The notes beneath the pieces are model-generated. The model worked only from the letters and a program-made list of their open reading frames with translations. It did not search any database and had not been told where the DNA came from. The position numbers and the translations under genes are program-made. 64,000 nucleotides of DNA from Brachionus manjavacas (Eukaryota > Rotifera > Eurotatoria > Ploima > Brachionidae): contig JAHQIY010000002.1 in assembly GCA_019054805.1 (NCBI GenBank), positions 2,046,001-2,110,000 of the forward strand, given 5' to 3'. Below are positions 33,395-50,225 of the stretch, piece after piece. The number at the start of each line of letters is the position of its first letter. Positions within the stretch are counted from its first letter, which is position 1.

Positions 33395-36300
33395 TTTTGA
33401 GCTGTTCTAATTTTTAAAAGTTGGAAAATCGCTGATTATATAACGTCGAACTTTTTTGAACCCAAATTGTTATGTCATTATTCTCATGTTTTAATCTAAA
33501 ATTGAAAAATATTTTATCAAAATGTTGGAATTTTATTATTGAGAAAAAAAATTTGAAATTCTAATTGTTAATAAATCTGTCAGTTGTAACACGTATTTTG
33601 AATGATTGGCTGACAATTTGTGGAAACATTCGTCACCTTAATTTTTCATCAAATTCATTTTCATTTCATTTCTGTCTCTAGATAGCACTCGAATTCACAA
33701 ATTCAACTTTTATAAATTGAAATTCGATATTTTTGATTCCAGCTGTTCATACCTATAAATCAAGATTTTGTTGAAAAATTAATGAGCTTGAAATTAGAAA
33801 AAAATTGCCAAGCACAAACAATGATATGTCGCCAGCGCTATTTATTCTAGTCCAAAGCCGATTGAAGATTCGAAATCTAATTATATTTTAAATTGATAAA
33901 AATCATAGATTACTCAGGTTCAATCTCTAATCATACCTTGATGCACTCAACCAAGAAATCTAAATCAAACAACGCTTAAAAAAAATATCCTAAACTTAAA
34001 CGCATTAGTCAAAAATGCTGACAATTTAATTGAAGTTTTTGTTTTTCTTGGCCATTTTAATCGATTTAATTGCCATTTTAATTGATCCAAATGTATAGCT
34101 ACATACAAATACACACACGTACCCTTTTTCTTAGTTTAAAATCCACTAAAAATAATATACTCGAGGAAAATATCGAGGATCAGGAAATACTAATAACAAC
34201 CTAGAGCATAGGATGACTTTTTTCGATTAAAAATAAATGATTTCTAAATATCAATTCTATTAAGGATCTAATTAGAAATCTAAACACTTTAAATTGTATT
34301 CATTTCAAGCCAAAAGGTCCTATTAATTTAATTAGTTTTCCCTGCAAACTATTCCTTGATAGAAAGCCTCGAGAGCTGAATGCCAGCTTAGTATTTCACG
34401 ATACATTAAGCTGAAATCATGCGAGCAGTGTTGGCATTTATTCCACCTTTTTGAATGTCATTTTTGACAATTTATATAATTTTCTGTGAAAATTCTTTGC
34501 AGCCAAATTGTCAAAGCATCAAATTAAAAAGTTTATTTAAAAAAATATTTTCTAAGAGCTGTGCATGCTAGGCTTAAATTAAGTCCAATATAATTTTATC
34601 TAAGATTTGATCTGAGTTTATATGTGCGCACTAGGCATATCCAATTTGATATTTTCAAATGTGACAAATTCAAAATCTATAAAATTTCACGCAAAGTTAG
34701 AAAAACAATTATTGGAAAATTTGTTATATAATGACAACAATCTCATGAGCGGATGAAACAAAATGAGTCTAATAAGATTTGAAAAAGGTGTTCGGTGGAA
34801 ATTTCTCTCAAGATTTTGTTCGCCATGTGAAATGTATAACAAAAATCGTTCTTAAAAGTAAACAAAGTATTAGAACAAAGTGAGCATTCGATTAAAATAA
34901 AATGATTTAAAATTTAAGTCTATTTAAGCATTTTGATTCTTTGTTGTTTTTTCTATTGATTCAAGCTTGATTAAACATGACCAAAACAATAAACAAAAAT
35001 AAAGAATAAGCCAAAAAATAAAAGCAAATATTCGATCTCTATTATTTCTGTCACATATTGTAAATTTTTCTCTATCATTCAAAATGTCTTTCTGTGTGCA
35101 GGACACATTGTGCAATTTCCTCCAAGAAGAAACGTGCTCTGCCACAAGACTATTTACTTGACGTGCTATTTGTTTAACTTTTCCAAGCTTCCGTGTGTTT
35201 GTATCGTATTACTTGAGTGACCAAGAATCAAAGAATGGATATCGAATGATCAAAATTTGTGAAAAAGAGCTTTTTTATCTGTGCCATGCAATTAATTCTA
35301 AATCCCACGGGCTTGCTTCTTTATATAAGCTTTGATTGTGAATCGAAAAATATGCTGCAGCCACTCTTGAATTATCTCTTAAAAAAACATGTTCTAAAGA
35401 TAAAACAACGCTAAAACAAATGTTTAAGATAAAATCGTTAGAAAAATAATAATTAAACGGACGATAGCCCAGTGGATTAATTATTTGTTTTTCTAACTTC
35501 ATTGTTTCTAGGAACCCGAAGTAATTTTAATTGAGAAAATTCCTTAAATTTTATCATATTTAATTAAAGAGCTTATTTGTTCAATTTATCCGAGGTACTT
35601 GTTTTAAGTATCGAGCTTTCGGAGGGTTTTTTTCTACGGGCTAGAAATTTAAATAAATTTTTTTTAATTATCTGTCGGAAAATAAATAAGAAATTATTTC
35701 GAAATCATTATTGTTTGGTAATGGCTAAATTTGGTGTTTGAGGTATTGAATTTCTAGTCATTATATTCCGAGTCATTCGCTTTAAATTAAGCGTTTAACA
35801 AATAATTGAGCATAACCTTAAAAAAAAATATTAAAAATTTCGTAACGAACTATATCCGCTGTTTACCTAATTTTACTATTCATATGTTAATCTTTGCTAC
35901 CCATCGGATCACACCTGACTAGTCAAACAATTTTCATGCTATTCAAATAAATTGTTTGCTCAGCAAACTTTTAAGCTCAATTTCACCTATCATAGACATC
36001 CGCAAAATATATTTTGCACCTTCACTACGAAACATTCTCAAATTTGATAGCAACAAAAAATTATCTTTTAAAAAAGCTTCTTTGTATTGAACAAAAAATA
36101 ATTTAATATCATTTCTAAATTTTTTAAATATTAGACTAAACTAAAAAGGAAAATTAAGATCCATTTCAAGTTGCCTCGGAGTGATTCAAAACTATTTCTA
36201 ACAATACATTTTACATGATCTTAAATGGAAAAAAAGCTTAAGCCAGATAAAAGCAAACAGAATTGGGTTTATAAAGTGTCACTTCTCACATTCAGTATTT

Positions 36301-39300
36301 AGATTTTGACAGGATTTTTTGCACTTTTTAAAAATAGCCTTCAAGAACAGATAAGCGTGGAGTTGAAATTTGGTCACGTTATACTCTATTGGGAGTAAGT
36401 GATAATTTATTAAATTAATAATTTAATAGCATATCTAATATTCAAAGTAGAGTTTTTTAAAAGTCACAAGTTTCAAGTCAAATCCAAGTCCGGACTTGGA
36501 CATTAATTTGGTACTCTAAAAAAAACTTTGTTTCAAAACATTTCTAAGATGGGAAATTGAAGAAATTTTAGAAATATAAATTAAAAAAAAGGAAATATAA
36601 AATCATGAATCACTCTGAAATAGAGTTTAGAGATTCAGAAAATTTCTTTATGATTTAGAAAAGTAATTTTCTAAGATATTTCTTGATCTGTAATCTACAT
36701 TTACTACTTTTTTATTCTGCTTCATGGAAAAAGGCCTCAGAGGAAGTTTTAAAGCTTATTTGACAACTAAAGTTAGACGAAAAAGAAATAATTTAATTCA
36801 AATTTGCATAGTTGTCAAATGTATGCAAAATATAAGTCATGAAAAGTTTATAAATTAACGAAACATGATAAAATGTTAGTGAGAAAACTTAACAAAAAAG
36901 GTTCTCGTCACCTTTTTCACAAAAAACGGTTGAAAATATGGAATGTTTCATCTTTATAAGCAAAAAGTACTGATTTCCTCGACCTATCCAAGACAATAAT
37001 CAACTAAGAATGACCAAAAACAAAAGCTGCTTAGGCTTTTAATTGTCCAAGTGCCATTTTGGCGTTGGTATTATTTCGTTGTAAAGCAATAAATTTTTAA
37101 TAAAAAAGCCTGTTTAAACTTAAATCTTCAATGATAATTTTATACATAAAATTTTGATCCAAATGAAAAAAAAATTCAACTTCTTGATATGTCTAGAAAA
37201 TGTTTAATTTTATTAAAAAAATAATAAAACTTTTCAAATATCACACTCTGTCTTTGGGTTTTTTTTGTGCCAATTCAATGAGACAAGACAGATGAATATT
37301 TTCTTTTCTAAGATTGAAATTTCGGACACTAGATTTCTATTCGAGATAAGAAAATTTTTCGTGACTATAGCTCGATTAAATTTTACTTAAACTAATCTGA
37401 TCTAGTCATGATCTAAGCCTTGCTAAAAACACAAAATAATTTTCCGCAATTCGGATTAATTTTAAATCTTATCTTTAAAAATTTGGACAATGTATTGATT
37501 TTTGTCGCACCATTTATAAATCATAATTTTAAATATTGGTTTATAATGAATAAATTAAATACCTTGCTTGAAAGGAAAAACGCTTCCTAATGTTAAAAGT
37601 ATTTTATTTGACTATTCAAATGTTTCGAATATTTTAATGATAACGGCTTAATAAATTTAAATAAATTTTTTTAAAAAATTAACTTTGAAATTTAAATAAA
37701 TATCACCTAGTCACGATTGAACGCAATCAATCAATCGTACATTGATTATTCCCTCGAGTTATTTAAATGAAAAGTTAATAAATTAGATTCGATTCTAGAT
37801 CGGCTTATTCTAGATAATCATTCGATTGAAGTGCTCAGCAGAGCAAAGATAGATTAGTTACTTAGGATTTCAATCAAACTTTTTTTTTATTCAAGTAGCA
37901 TTAAAATTTAATCAAGCTATTCGAATTGATGGCCTGCAAAATAAGATCAAAATTTACAGCTGATTTAAACTAATCCAATCTTAAGATAAAATGAAAACCC
38001 AAAATTTTTAAATATTTCCTTTAACAGGTAGCTGCATTGGTTGAATGTGGCAAGGAAATAAATTAGCGTATAATTTGTAGCTGTCATTTAAAATAAAATC
38101 TATAGCGTTTTAGGAAATGATTTAAAATATCTTAATAGTTGAATAATTTAAGCAAAAATTGGGCTCTTAGAATTTATGGCATTTGATATTTTTAAATCAA
38201 TTTCTGGACGATTAAAACAAATTTATATTTTTATTAGCCTTAAAATTTAATGAATGCCCGCTGAAATTATAAAACATTATATTTTTACAATCGTGCGCAA
38301 AACAATACCCGGTCATGGTATTTATGCGAAAATTTCTCCGCAATTTGATATCACACGTCTGATTACATCTCTCAGAGTAACCTATCAAAGATAGATTTTA
38401 TCTATACATAACATTTTAGATTTATCAGTCAGTTTTATGCTGCGCAAAAATCAATAAACTTGGAAACAAAATTTTAATCAATCATTAAAATTAAACAAAC
38501 CATAAACTTGGAGAGACCGTGAAGTTGGCAGCAATTTCTTATATCTTTTTTTAAATTCATAACTCTAGAAAGGAATAAAAATGTTTACAAAATCAATTTT
38601 TTTATTTATAAACAAAAAAAAATATATAAATAGAATAAATATTAAAAAAAAATTAGCTTCCAATTTTTTAATTTATATTTTAAAAAATTATTTTGATTGA
38701 AATTTTTCTAAGTCAATTAAACTTTACAAAAAAGATTTATATAACCTTTTACACACTTTTTTAAATCACAAAATGGTGTAATTAAAAAATTTTTCAAATA
38801 AATAATCTTTTTTCAGTTTATTTATATCATCTGATATCAATTTTTAACTCACCCTTAGAAATCATTTAAGAATATTTTTCATTTTTTTAACTCTAAATAA
38901 TTTAAATTTTATTTTTGATTCCTATCATTTATCATTAAAATTTCTTTTTTTCAAGGAAAAACAATTTCTTTTCCTTTTAGAGAAACGATTTCCGGTTCCT
39001 AAAAAAATATTCAAAATACACAAATAAGCCTTATTTTATAATATTTATCTTATAATTTGAGATTTTTTTTTTAAATTAGACCATTAGATTTTATTAAATA
39101 AATAATAGAATGCGATGATAAATCAATCCGGTATCCAATTTAGGCTCAAAAATCAACACATCAAATCATTTGTATTGCTAAACAAAAATAGAAGATTCAT
39201 CTTAATTTGTGTTAAGAACCTGGAATATAAATAATCAATGAAAGCAAAATTCTCATTCTGATTCAATTTAGCGAAAATTCTCTAGTTGAATTTTCACGAA

Positions 39301-42300
39301 ATATCTTCTTTATAAGACTAATAATTAAAGTAGTCTGAGTGGATAAAACCTACCGTATATTCCTCTCTTCTCGCTAATAAATCATACCTACAAAAAAATA
39401 AATTCATTTTTCTTGGAAGATTAATGCTCCCCTGAACGCTGAACAAGCTTAAAAGCGACAATTGTAAATTTTTACAATGACCATGTTTCATGCATATTAA
39501 GACTCATAAATCGCTTGCTTGTTCATTTCAAATCAAAATTCTAATTTAAATTAAATTAATCAAAAATTCAATCTTCATTAAAAAACTGTGCTGGAACGCT
39601 GTTATTTGTGATCGAGTCTATAAAGAAACAAGTTGTTTTCCGTACATATAAATAGAATATATAAATTGAGTAAATATTTCAATGGGCCTAAAATTCAAAT
39701 TTCACACTGATAGATTTACTCTATTTCGTGTCCGCATTGAATTATTGTTTGTCTGGTAAATAAAACCAAACAAAAAGAATTTCAAAATTTAATTTTCCCG
39801 AAATTCGATTTAAACTGAAAAGAATTCGTATCGGCATTTAATTAACAATAAATTGTACGTTTAAATAGCAATAAATGCCACATGACCATAATTAAAATCT
39901 CAAGAATATTTCTTTCCAAATATTATACAAAAATCAATAAATAAAATTAATTAAAATTTGTTAAATAATTTTCCTATTTTTTTTACTTTCTCTAATTTAT
40001 TGCCTTAATTTAGAACAAAAAAAACAATACTTAAAAAAACATGTTTCTTCATTTTTTTTCACAAAAATAATCCCAATTTATTAAGATAAATTGCTTGTTG
40101 ATTTAAAAATTTAAGTAATACCGTTTGTTGAAACAAAAGCCTTGAACGAAGTCTTGCCTAAAACTAAAAAGGGTAAACTAATTCTAGTTTTTGTTTTGGT
40201 TCTCTTTGTTAATTAGGTAAACTATGAAGTAAATATTTTCAAATGATAAGTTGATGATTTTTAAATTGTTAAATGGTGAATGGAATGGGTAAATTTCTGA
40301 ATGTGCTCGATTAGAGAATTAACAACAATAGTGTTAAAAAATAAAAATTAAAGTTCAATCCACGAACAAAGAATATGAAAAAGATCTTTTAAAATAAGAA
40401 AGAGAAAAAAAAGTTTTCGACAAATATAAAGTCAAAGAGATTAATAATAAAATGGTGATTTTTACATCCCTAAACGATATAACATTTAGTTAAAAACCCA
40501 GACATATTCATTATTAATCCTTGAAAGTAAAGGCTATCAGGTTTGCCTAATCCGGAAGCATTATCACTAATATGATAAAATTCTCTTATTGACTTATCAT
40601 AGACTGACCAATTTTGTTAAATTACAATGATCAGGGTAGTTTTCTAGAACCAAGTGTCTGTAAATGATGGAATTTTCGAATTTAAAAATTCCATGTCTAA
40701 TATTTATTTTGGATAATTTTGTATCTCATTTTTTTTCTATATAAACTAAAATATTCACAATAAATAATTTAACTTGATAAAAGACGAATTTATCTGAATA
40801 GTATATTTAAACAAAAATCATTATTATCTAAAATATAAGTAAAAACCAATCGGTCCTGGTAGATTGGAATAGAACTTAGGCTTCCCGTTCAGCAAAGTGG
40901 TAAGTGAAATTTTCTATTGAAATAAATGATTTAAAAATAGTTTTAAAAAAATGTAAACCAACTTGATGAAAGATGAATTTATCTAAATAAAATATTAAAA
41001 TAAAAGTTATTTTGTTTTACTGAATAAATTTATTTATTAAATTTTCAAGTCTACAGACGATAAATTCGTTCAACTTTGAATTTGTAGAAAAAAATTCTAG
41101 TAAATGTAAAAAGAATGGTTTTTAATGAAATTAAAGTGGCTAGTCTAATTAAAGACTCATCTCTGAGTTACCACATGTTGTTTTTTTTCTTTCAAATCCC
41201 GATTTAGCTTATTATTTTATCTACATAAAAATCTAGTTATTACTCGAAATAAATTTGGATCTTTTTGTAAATAAAATGGGGATTCTATTAAACGTCATCG
41301 GCCTTTTGATCAAAGATATTTAATATTGCATTAATAGATTATTATTTAATATCTATTATAAACACTCAACACTATCAAAAATAACCGCCACTAGTCATAA
41401 CCATTTGTCTAGTATCAACTAGCGTATTATTATTTAAGATTAAATATAATTAATGGTCCGATTTCAATTTATTTCAATTAAAAATTGAGATGGATTATAT
41501 TACGTCACGTAATCTTCATGATAGTTTGATGAAAATTTTTTTTTCAAATAAAAATTTATTATGGAAATCATGATGAATTTAAAAAAAAATTTACTGACTG
41601 ATTTAAATTTTAAAGAGTCAGTTTTTTGGCTTTGTCAAAATAGAAAAACAGTGACATTGAGATCAAATTTCGTGTTATTTGGAGATACGTTAAAAAATGT
41701 GAAACTATTAGATCAATGTTTTGAAAGTGAATAAAAATTAATTTTTAGAAAAAAAATTTAGAAATTTATAGACGGCCGAAAAAAATTCTATTTAGTATTT
41801 ATTATCGAGTTTTTCTTAAGCCGTATTTTGACTCAAATGCCAAATATTTAAATATTAATTTTTAATTATCTCTCCGGTATCGGAAAAACCAAACGGTAAA
41901 TTGTTTTTCAGGACTTTTTTTTTTAATACTGGAGACAGGTAAAAACTCACGTAAATAAATACAAAAACTAGACCACACAGCTTCATTAATCACTAAGATT
42001 TGAAAGAATTTAAATATTTTTATTTTGACTTAAATTAAGAAGAGAAAAAAAAATTCGTAGACTATATTATTTTATTATTCTATTAAATGCGGCACTTAAA
42101 TAAAACAAAATTCATTCAATCCAATTTAAATCAGAATATAGTTCCATTATCTAGTCAAGCATTCATATCTCCTGACAAAATGAACCACTATCGCCTCTAT
42201 TTTGATGATTTATTAAAGTCTTATCATTAATATCTTTGAGGCCCAATTAATTATTTATCTATTTTTTCTGAAATTAATGAGGAATATGGAAATGTTTGTT

Positions 42301-45300
42301 CTTATTAGTCCATTATCAATACTAATCGAATATTAACCATACTTCATCGGAAGCTAATTTTTATTAGCACTCTAGGGGAGCAAATATTTTAAGTATGAAG
42401 AATTTTTTGATTTCAAAGATAAACATTCGAAGATTCCTATATTGTAATTTTTAATTTTTCTTATTCTTTGCTTGCTTTAAATTGCTAAATTTTGAGCTGC
42501 TAAATCAAAATAAGCAAAGGTATTTCCAATTATGCTCCTTCACGTTTTGTATTATTTTGTGTTAAATATTTTTTTAAATAAATTCTCTAACATGCTATGG
42601 ATTCTTAAAAAAAAAAAATTTAAACAAACAAAATAAATTATAATTATTTATCAATATAAAAAAATATGAGAGATTGACATAATGTAAAAATTTGTTTAAA
42701 TTGTTGAATGCGCAACTTATAGGGAAGATTTATAGGCATTATAAAAAACTAAAGACAACGATTTTTTTATTAATATTTAATTTGGTATCCCAATTAATAA
42801 AAAACAATCAGGCTAAACTAAAAAAGGAATGGGTAAAAAAAATTAATAGATATAAAATTCTAATCTTAAAAAAACTTTTGAATTGAAGATTGATTCGTAA
42901 ATTCGGGGTAAATATTGAAAATTTTTTATGAAAAAATTAGCTAATATTTCCATTTCAACTTTTGAAATTTTAAATTGGTCGTCAATATAAATTAATAAAT
43001 TCAATCTTTTATTTATTTCTGTTTAAAACAAACCAGACATCAAAAATTTAATTTTTGTCGGCATTCAGCAAAAGAAACAGTGCTTATAGAAAGAAAAAAC
43101 TACTTATATACTACTTATATGCACGATTATATTTAAAAAATTCAAGAAAAATTTTCAACGACATCAGTGAGAAATCAATTTTTTCAAAAAAATTTTTTTG
43201 ACAAGAAACTGTAAATATTCAAAAATCTTGTCAACTATGTGGACAAAATTTTAAAGAGCTTTATGTAGAAATTAAACGGTTGTTAGAATCAATAAAGTAT
43301 TGTTTAAGCTCCAAAATTTCAAAAAAAAAGATAAGAGATACCGGAGCTCATTACAAATGCCCACTTTTCATTCAACTTTGTCAAATATTGAGCTGAAAAC
43401 TTAAAAATTGAACAAAGAAAAACCAAAAAGTAGTTCGAAATTTTATTTACCTTCAATAGCTGAATAAATCATAGACCTAAAATGAGCCTTATACAAAAAT
43501 TTTTATACAAAAAGGAGGAAAATATTTGCTCTTCTTGCCTAATTTTGCGCCAAGAATTTTAAATGAGTCAAAAATTTTTGAGGATGTTATTAAGTAAATT
43601 ATATAGTAAATTTTATCTTCTATCAGAAATAATGTTCTATTAGTTAATTTAAAATTAATAGATTAAAAAGTATTTTCCAGGAGTCTTGTCATTTGAGAGG
43701 CTTTGAACATTCATTTTGGAACCTGACTAAATTCTTTTCCTAGATTTTCATATGTTTAGATCACCAATTTTAGGTCGAAAATCATTTTCTTAAATTGTGT
43801 GAACGTTTTGCATTTAACCTTAACTGTAACAAGTTCAAATTGAAAGTTTCAAATTTTTTGGAGAATTTTTGGAAAATTTTTAGAAAAAATGATTGAAAAT
43901 TAATGAATTGCTAAAAACAATAAAAATTTTATCAAAAATGAAAAAATGCTGTCACTACCAAGGCTTTTTTCAATTCTTTCACTATAATTTGGAATTTTTA
44001 TCTAAAAAAGTGAATCAGCTTATTAAATAAGCAAAATTTTATCGATTACATAATTTTGCAAATCATAAATTTTTTGCTGACCTAAAAAAATCATTCGTAT
44101 AAATGATAAAAAAATTTGAAATTTTTTATAGTTCAATTAAAGTTATCTAAAAACAGAAAAAAATCTAAATTAGATTGATATTTTGTAAAGATCGAATTAC
44201 TGGGCAGTTTACAGGATGAGAGTCAGTTGCGCCTAATTGGCTTTGTATACAATGCAACTTGGTTTTGAATTTCTTTCCGTTGATAAGTATACTCTAAGAA
44301 AACAACACTGATTAGGCTACACTTATAAAAGCAAAAAGCTATATGTCTCTTGATGATATCTTGCCATTAAATAACTTATTTTCTTTCAAAAATTACTAGC
44401 GCAAATACTCTTGTTTATGACTAAAATTTTAAATTTGATAAAGATAATTATTTTGAATAAACTATTTGTAAAAGGCCTCTTTTAATTTTTTAAAATAATT
44501 AATCACGATTGCATAAGACGGTCGAATTATACGCTTTTTAAAAGCGAATCAACTAAACCAACTGTGATTAATTTTTATAAATTCATGGAAAAATCTAAAT
44601 CACTTTTATTAATTTAAAAAAAATTACTTTTAACAAAAAATTTAATTTAAATTTTTGGTTTACAAATTAAAATAACAAAAGTAAACAATTAAACTCGCAT
44701 TATGTTTGTATTTAAATATTTCTCTGCTTTGTTTAAGACTTAATTAAATAGGTTATGAAACCAGTGGTTCTTTAATAACTGGAATTTGTGTAATATCTTA
44801 TTATTCACGGTTTTGGAATAGTATCATTTTTATTTAAATTTAATCGAACTCTATCGAAATCATGCGTATAAAAAGGGAATAATATTTGGGATTAAAAATT
44901 TTTGTTCTTGAAACAAAACCTCAAGGCAATATTTAAAATCTGATAAAGCAAATAGAGTTTATTGAATCATGAGCAAACAATTTTGCAAAAATTCACAAAA
45001 CACTGACCTTAGTCTAAATAATGCTCTGGACTGATTGCGGATTTATTATAGTTCTTAATCCTAGTCTACCTTAGATTTCAATTGCAATGTTTACATGAGA
45101 TATAAACTTTATCAAATAAAAAAAAAAGAATTTTTTTTCCTAATAAGAGACAATTATTATAATTGTTGTTGTTGAAAAATAGATTAATCTCTTTTGTTTT
45201 TATCTATTCTAATATTTGATATTTGTTCTAGGTTTTGAAATGAGATGATTCACTTAGAGCAATAGAAATTTCAATAGGAATAATCTTTGAATGCAAAAAA

Positions 45301-47063
45301 ATATTTTTTAAATTTCAAGTCCAACTTAAAGAGTTCGTTTCTAACTATCTGTAGTCAATGGATGAATTATTATCATTAATACGAGCTCATTGAGACCTTT
45401 TAAAGATTATCATTTAGGCTTTTTAATGCGGTTTAAAGTCTAAAGCTGAAACTTTGTCTTATTCGATACATTTTATTTTTATTTTTTTTTATTTTTTTGC
45501 ATCGCCTGTGAGGCATTCATTCAAATAAATAAAAACACTTAAAAAAAGATAAAATATATTGAAAATAATTACGAATGATTTAAATAAAAATTGATTTATT
45601 TAAAAAAAAATTTCAAATTCTCAAGATGGATTAAATCTTTAAACTTTAATGTCTTATTTGCTTCTGCAATGAGGTATTGTTTTTATCTTTTAACAAAAAT
45701 TTTAATAATTTGATTTTATTAAAATTTTTAATTTAATTTCATTAACAACTGGATTAATTTTTAAAAATTAAAAAAAAACTAATTATAAATGGCTTTTCTT
45801 TTAACAATTTGAAAAAGAAGCTTTTTTTTCAATAAGATTTGTTCAATACGACCTATAGTAATGTGACCTTAAACAAAATAATTAAATCCGATGGAATAAA
45901 TTTATTTAAGGTCTAGATCAAGTTTTCGCCAAAAATCAGAATATCTAAACAAAAAAAGCAAAGTAAACTCAATCTTCGGAACGCAATTAATAAAATGGGT
46001 TAAAATAATTAAGTTTCTATTTGAAAATTCTATATTTATTGGCATGTGAGTCGATTTTAATAAAATCTAACTTTTTTTCATGGAGGCCAAATTAAATTAG
46101 TCCCAGTTCTTTAAATGTGAAATTTTGCTTCACTGTTTGTCGAAAAGCAAACTATTAAAAATTTTATTTGATTAGAAGAAAACTATATAAAGGTAAACTA
46201 AACAAAAACTAATCGAAAATTGATCAGCACTTTGGCTATTGAGTTTAATGAACTTTTTGCCAAAACAAATAATCGTAGCCTTTAAAATGCTATGCTGAAA
46301 GCAAGCAAAAAGGATAGCCATGTCCCAAATTTATTGATTAGTTAAAAGTGATTTCAAGAGTCGAGGTAATTTAAGACCTTTTGGACAAATAAATGAAATG
46401 AATTAGTGAAAGCTTTAAAAATTTTTTGGAAGTTTTTTTTTAAATTACAATTAGAAGTATGCCAATAAATTGTTTATTTGTTCTTAAAAACGTAGATTTC
46501 ACTAAAATCAGAACAAAATTTGAAAAATTTTAAGGGCTTTGTTGTTAAACAAAAAAAAGGGCTCTATTGAGCTTTTTTATTTGTTTTATGAGATAACTAG
46601 ATATCGGCTAATAAAAAACTGTACAATGGCCTTTAGCTTTTGATTAATATGTCTTCATTTGTTCTTATGCAAGAGACTCTAATATTTGAATAAAAGTCTA
46701 GAATCGATGGCTTAAGCCTCCTAGCTATTTCATTAATTATACTAAGTCGAAATTCAATTACAAAATAAATGCTAAGGATAAATGAAGCTTTATAACTAAA
46801 ATTTTATTTCAAAATTAAATATTGAGGATTTTACTTGAATTCTTCTAATTTCTGATCAATTTAAATTTAAGAAAACTTTACAGTTACGCAATCGAAGTTT
46901 TGAAATAAAAAAAAGATTTCTGTTAAGATTAGTTTTGACTTTATCTTTGTCACTAAATTTTACAATTTGATTTTTATTAATGCATTAAAAGAATTTAATT
47001 ATAAATAAGTAATTCTAAGTTTTCATAATTGATTTATTGAATTTTTTGTTCAATTTAAAATAA
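33395..47063. other. 13.7 kb gene-free block upstream of the Eph gene
   Basis: The largest gap in the window, 5' of the Eph receptor and 3' of RPP25. It is AT-rich, full of stops and short homopolymers. Only four short open frames reach 60 codons; the most coding-like is minus 34924-35208 (94 codons, one predicted TM, no ATG), next is minus 35275-35502 (75 codons from an ATG). Neither has splice partners or a recognised motif. I found no tRNA, element ends or tandem array. Given its position it may be Eph cis-regulatory sequence, which is inference. Confidence 0.55.
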
Positions 47064-47909
47064 TTAATTTTTATTTTTTGGTTTTTTCTTTTTTACATAG
47101 ATCGACTCGTCTGTGTCAAGAGATTTTTGAGCTTTTTTATCTGTGTCTTTTGTACGAGGCTTGTTTGGTAAACGTTGATTGAATATATCTTTTACTGTGC
47201 TGCTGACTTGATACCTTTGAAAAATACCTAGATTAGTTGATTTGATGCATTTTGAAAAAAATACCCTGATTCATTTGGATCTAATGGAGTTTTAGAAAGA
47301 ATAATACAAATTCTTGGAATTTCGCGGACTATTCTTATACTTTTTTTTAAATTAACAAACCATAGGAAAAAATAATTATCTTACTCTCTGAGGTTTTCTA
47401 AATTTGACTTCCAAAGCTCTTCGGTTCTTGAAAAAAAATTAAATTTTTCTCTTATAATTAATTCAACAATAATTACCTGCTAAAACCTATTTTGTTTATC
47501 TGGTACAAATTCTGAAATTTTATTATTCTAAAAAATATTTATCTTATTAATTTAATACAAATACTTTAATTTTTTTTTTCATTATTTCGGCACATGCAAC
47601 CACCTTGTTTAGAGCATCAGCTGTCCCATTCCATGTTATTTGATTTAAAGAATCTTTCTTTTAAAATTTTAGCTTTGGAACTTTTTTTTTTAATTTTTGG
47701 GCATACTTCCAATTGTTTGATGGCATAGTTTACTAAATTAGATACCTTGGAACCCGTTTTAACATTCATATGAATCACATTTGAGTCCAATTGAATTGAG
47801 TGCAAAGGCTCACTTTTATCAATAGGTGGTTCTTAAATTTTAATTCTTTTCCAAACAGTTAATTTTTTAGAAATAGAATACTACCCAAAGACAGTGTGTA
47901 ATTTTCCAT
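47064..47909 (-). CDS. RPP25: RPP25, Alba-domain subunit of RNase P/MRP
   Basis: RNA-binding Alba protein of the RNase P and RNase MRP complexes (tRNA 5' processing and pre-rRNA cleavage). Exons in transcript order: 47909..47885, 47831..47707, 47657..47565, 47511..47477, 47426..47385, 47339..47265, 47214..47064, giving 181 aa. Joined, it reads IHMNVKTGSKVSNLVNYAI, TADALNKVVACAEIMKKK, LYQINKIGFSRTEELW and IPRICIILSKTPLDPNESG, matching the Rpp25 pattern (NKVVSCAEILKR, LSRDPLDP...PGYQ) in order. The Lys-rich C-terminal tail follows. Six introns of 45-53 nt break a 546-nt coding sequence, so the only long open frame seen unspliced is misleading because it runs into an intron. Confidence 0.92.
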
Positions 47910-48332
47910 TTTAATTTTTAATGAAAAATTTGAAATAAAATTAACAAACTTGAGTTTTATTTTTTTAAAGTCAAAAGTTGCATTACAAATTTAAACTTTT
48001 ACTTGATTAAAATTTGATGAATTATAAAGCTTCCAAGCACACATTTTGTATAACAGATAAATAAACAGATAATTTTTTGATTCAAATTACTAATAATTAA
48101 TTTTACAATAATTTTTTTATTTATTTGTCGCAAAATTTTTATTCATATTGAATGATAAAATAAAACCTGATTTCATAGAGTCATTTTAAATAGAATAAAA
48201 ACTATCTGTGAATTGTTTTATCTAATAATATAAAAATGATTTTGGATTAAAATTATTTGAACAAAAAATGTGTAAGTCTAATCGCAAAAATATAAGTTAA
48301 TAATAGAAAAATATTTTTTTTTAAAATATGAT
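47910..48332. other. Short intergenic gap, tubulin 3' side
   Basis: About 420 bp of AT-rich sequence between the beta-tubulin stop and the RPP25 start, both minus strand. It should contain the tubulin 3' UTR and the RPP25 promoter; no specific signal is assigned. Confidence 0.5.

Positions 48333-50225
<1,893 letters not shown>

Noticed and set aside
35467-35477. tRNA A-box match TAGCCCAGTGG, possible tRNA-derived SINE
   Set aside because: No B box at suitable distance and no cloverleaf can be formed; 11-bp degenerate matches occur by chance.
35275-35502. 75-codon minus-strand ORF from an ATG within the gene desert
   Set aside because: No recognised family, no splice partner and isolated; length is within chance for this size of region.
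42692-42886. 64-codon plus-strand frame
   Set aside because: Lys/Ile/Leu/Asn low-complexity frame typical of AT-rich sequence.
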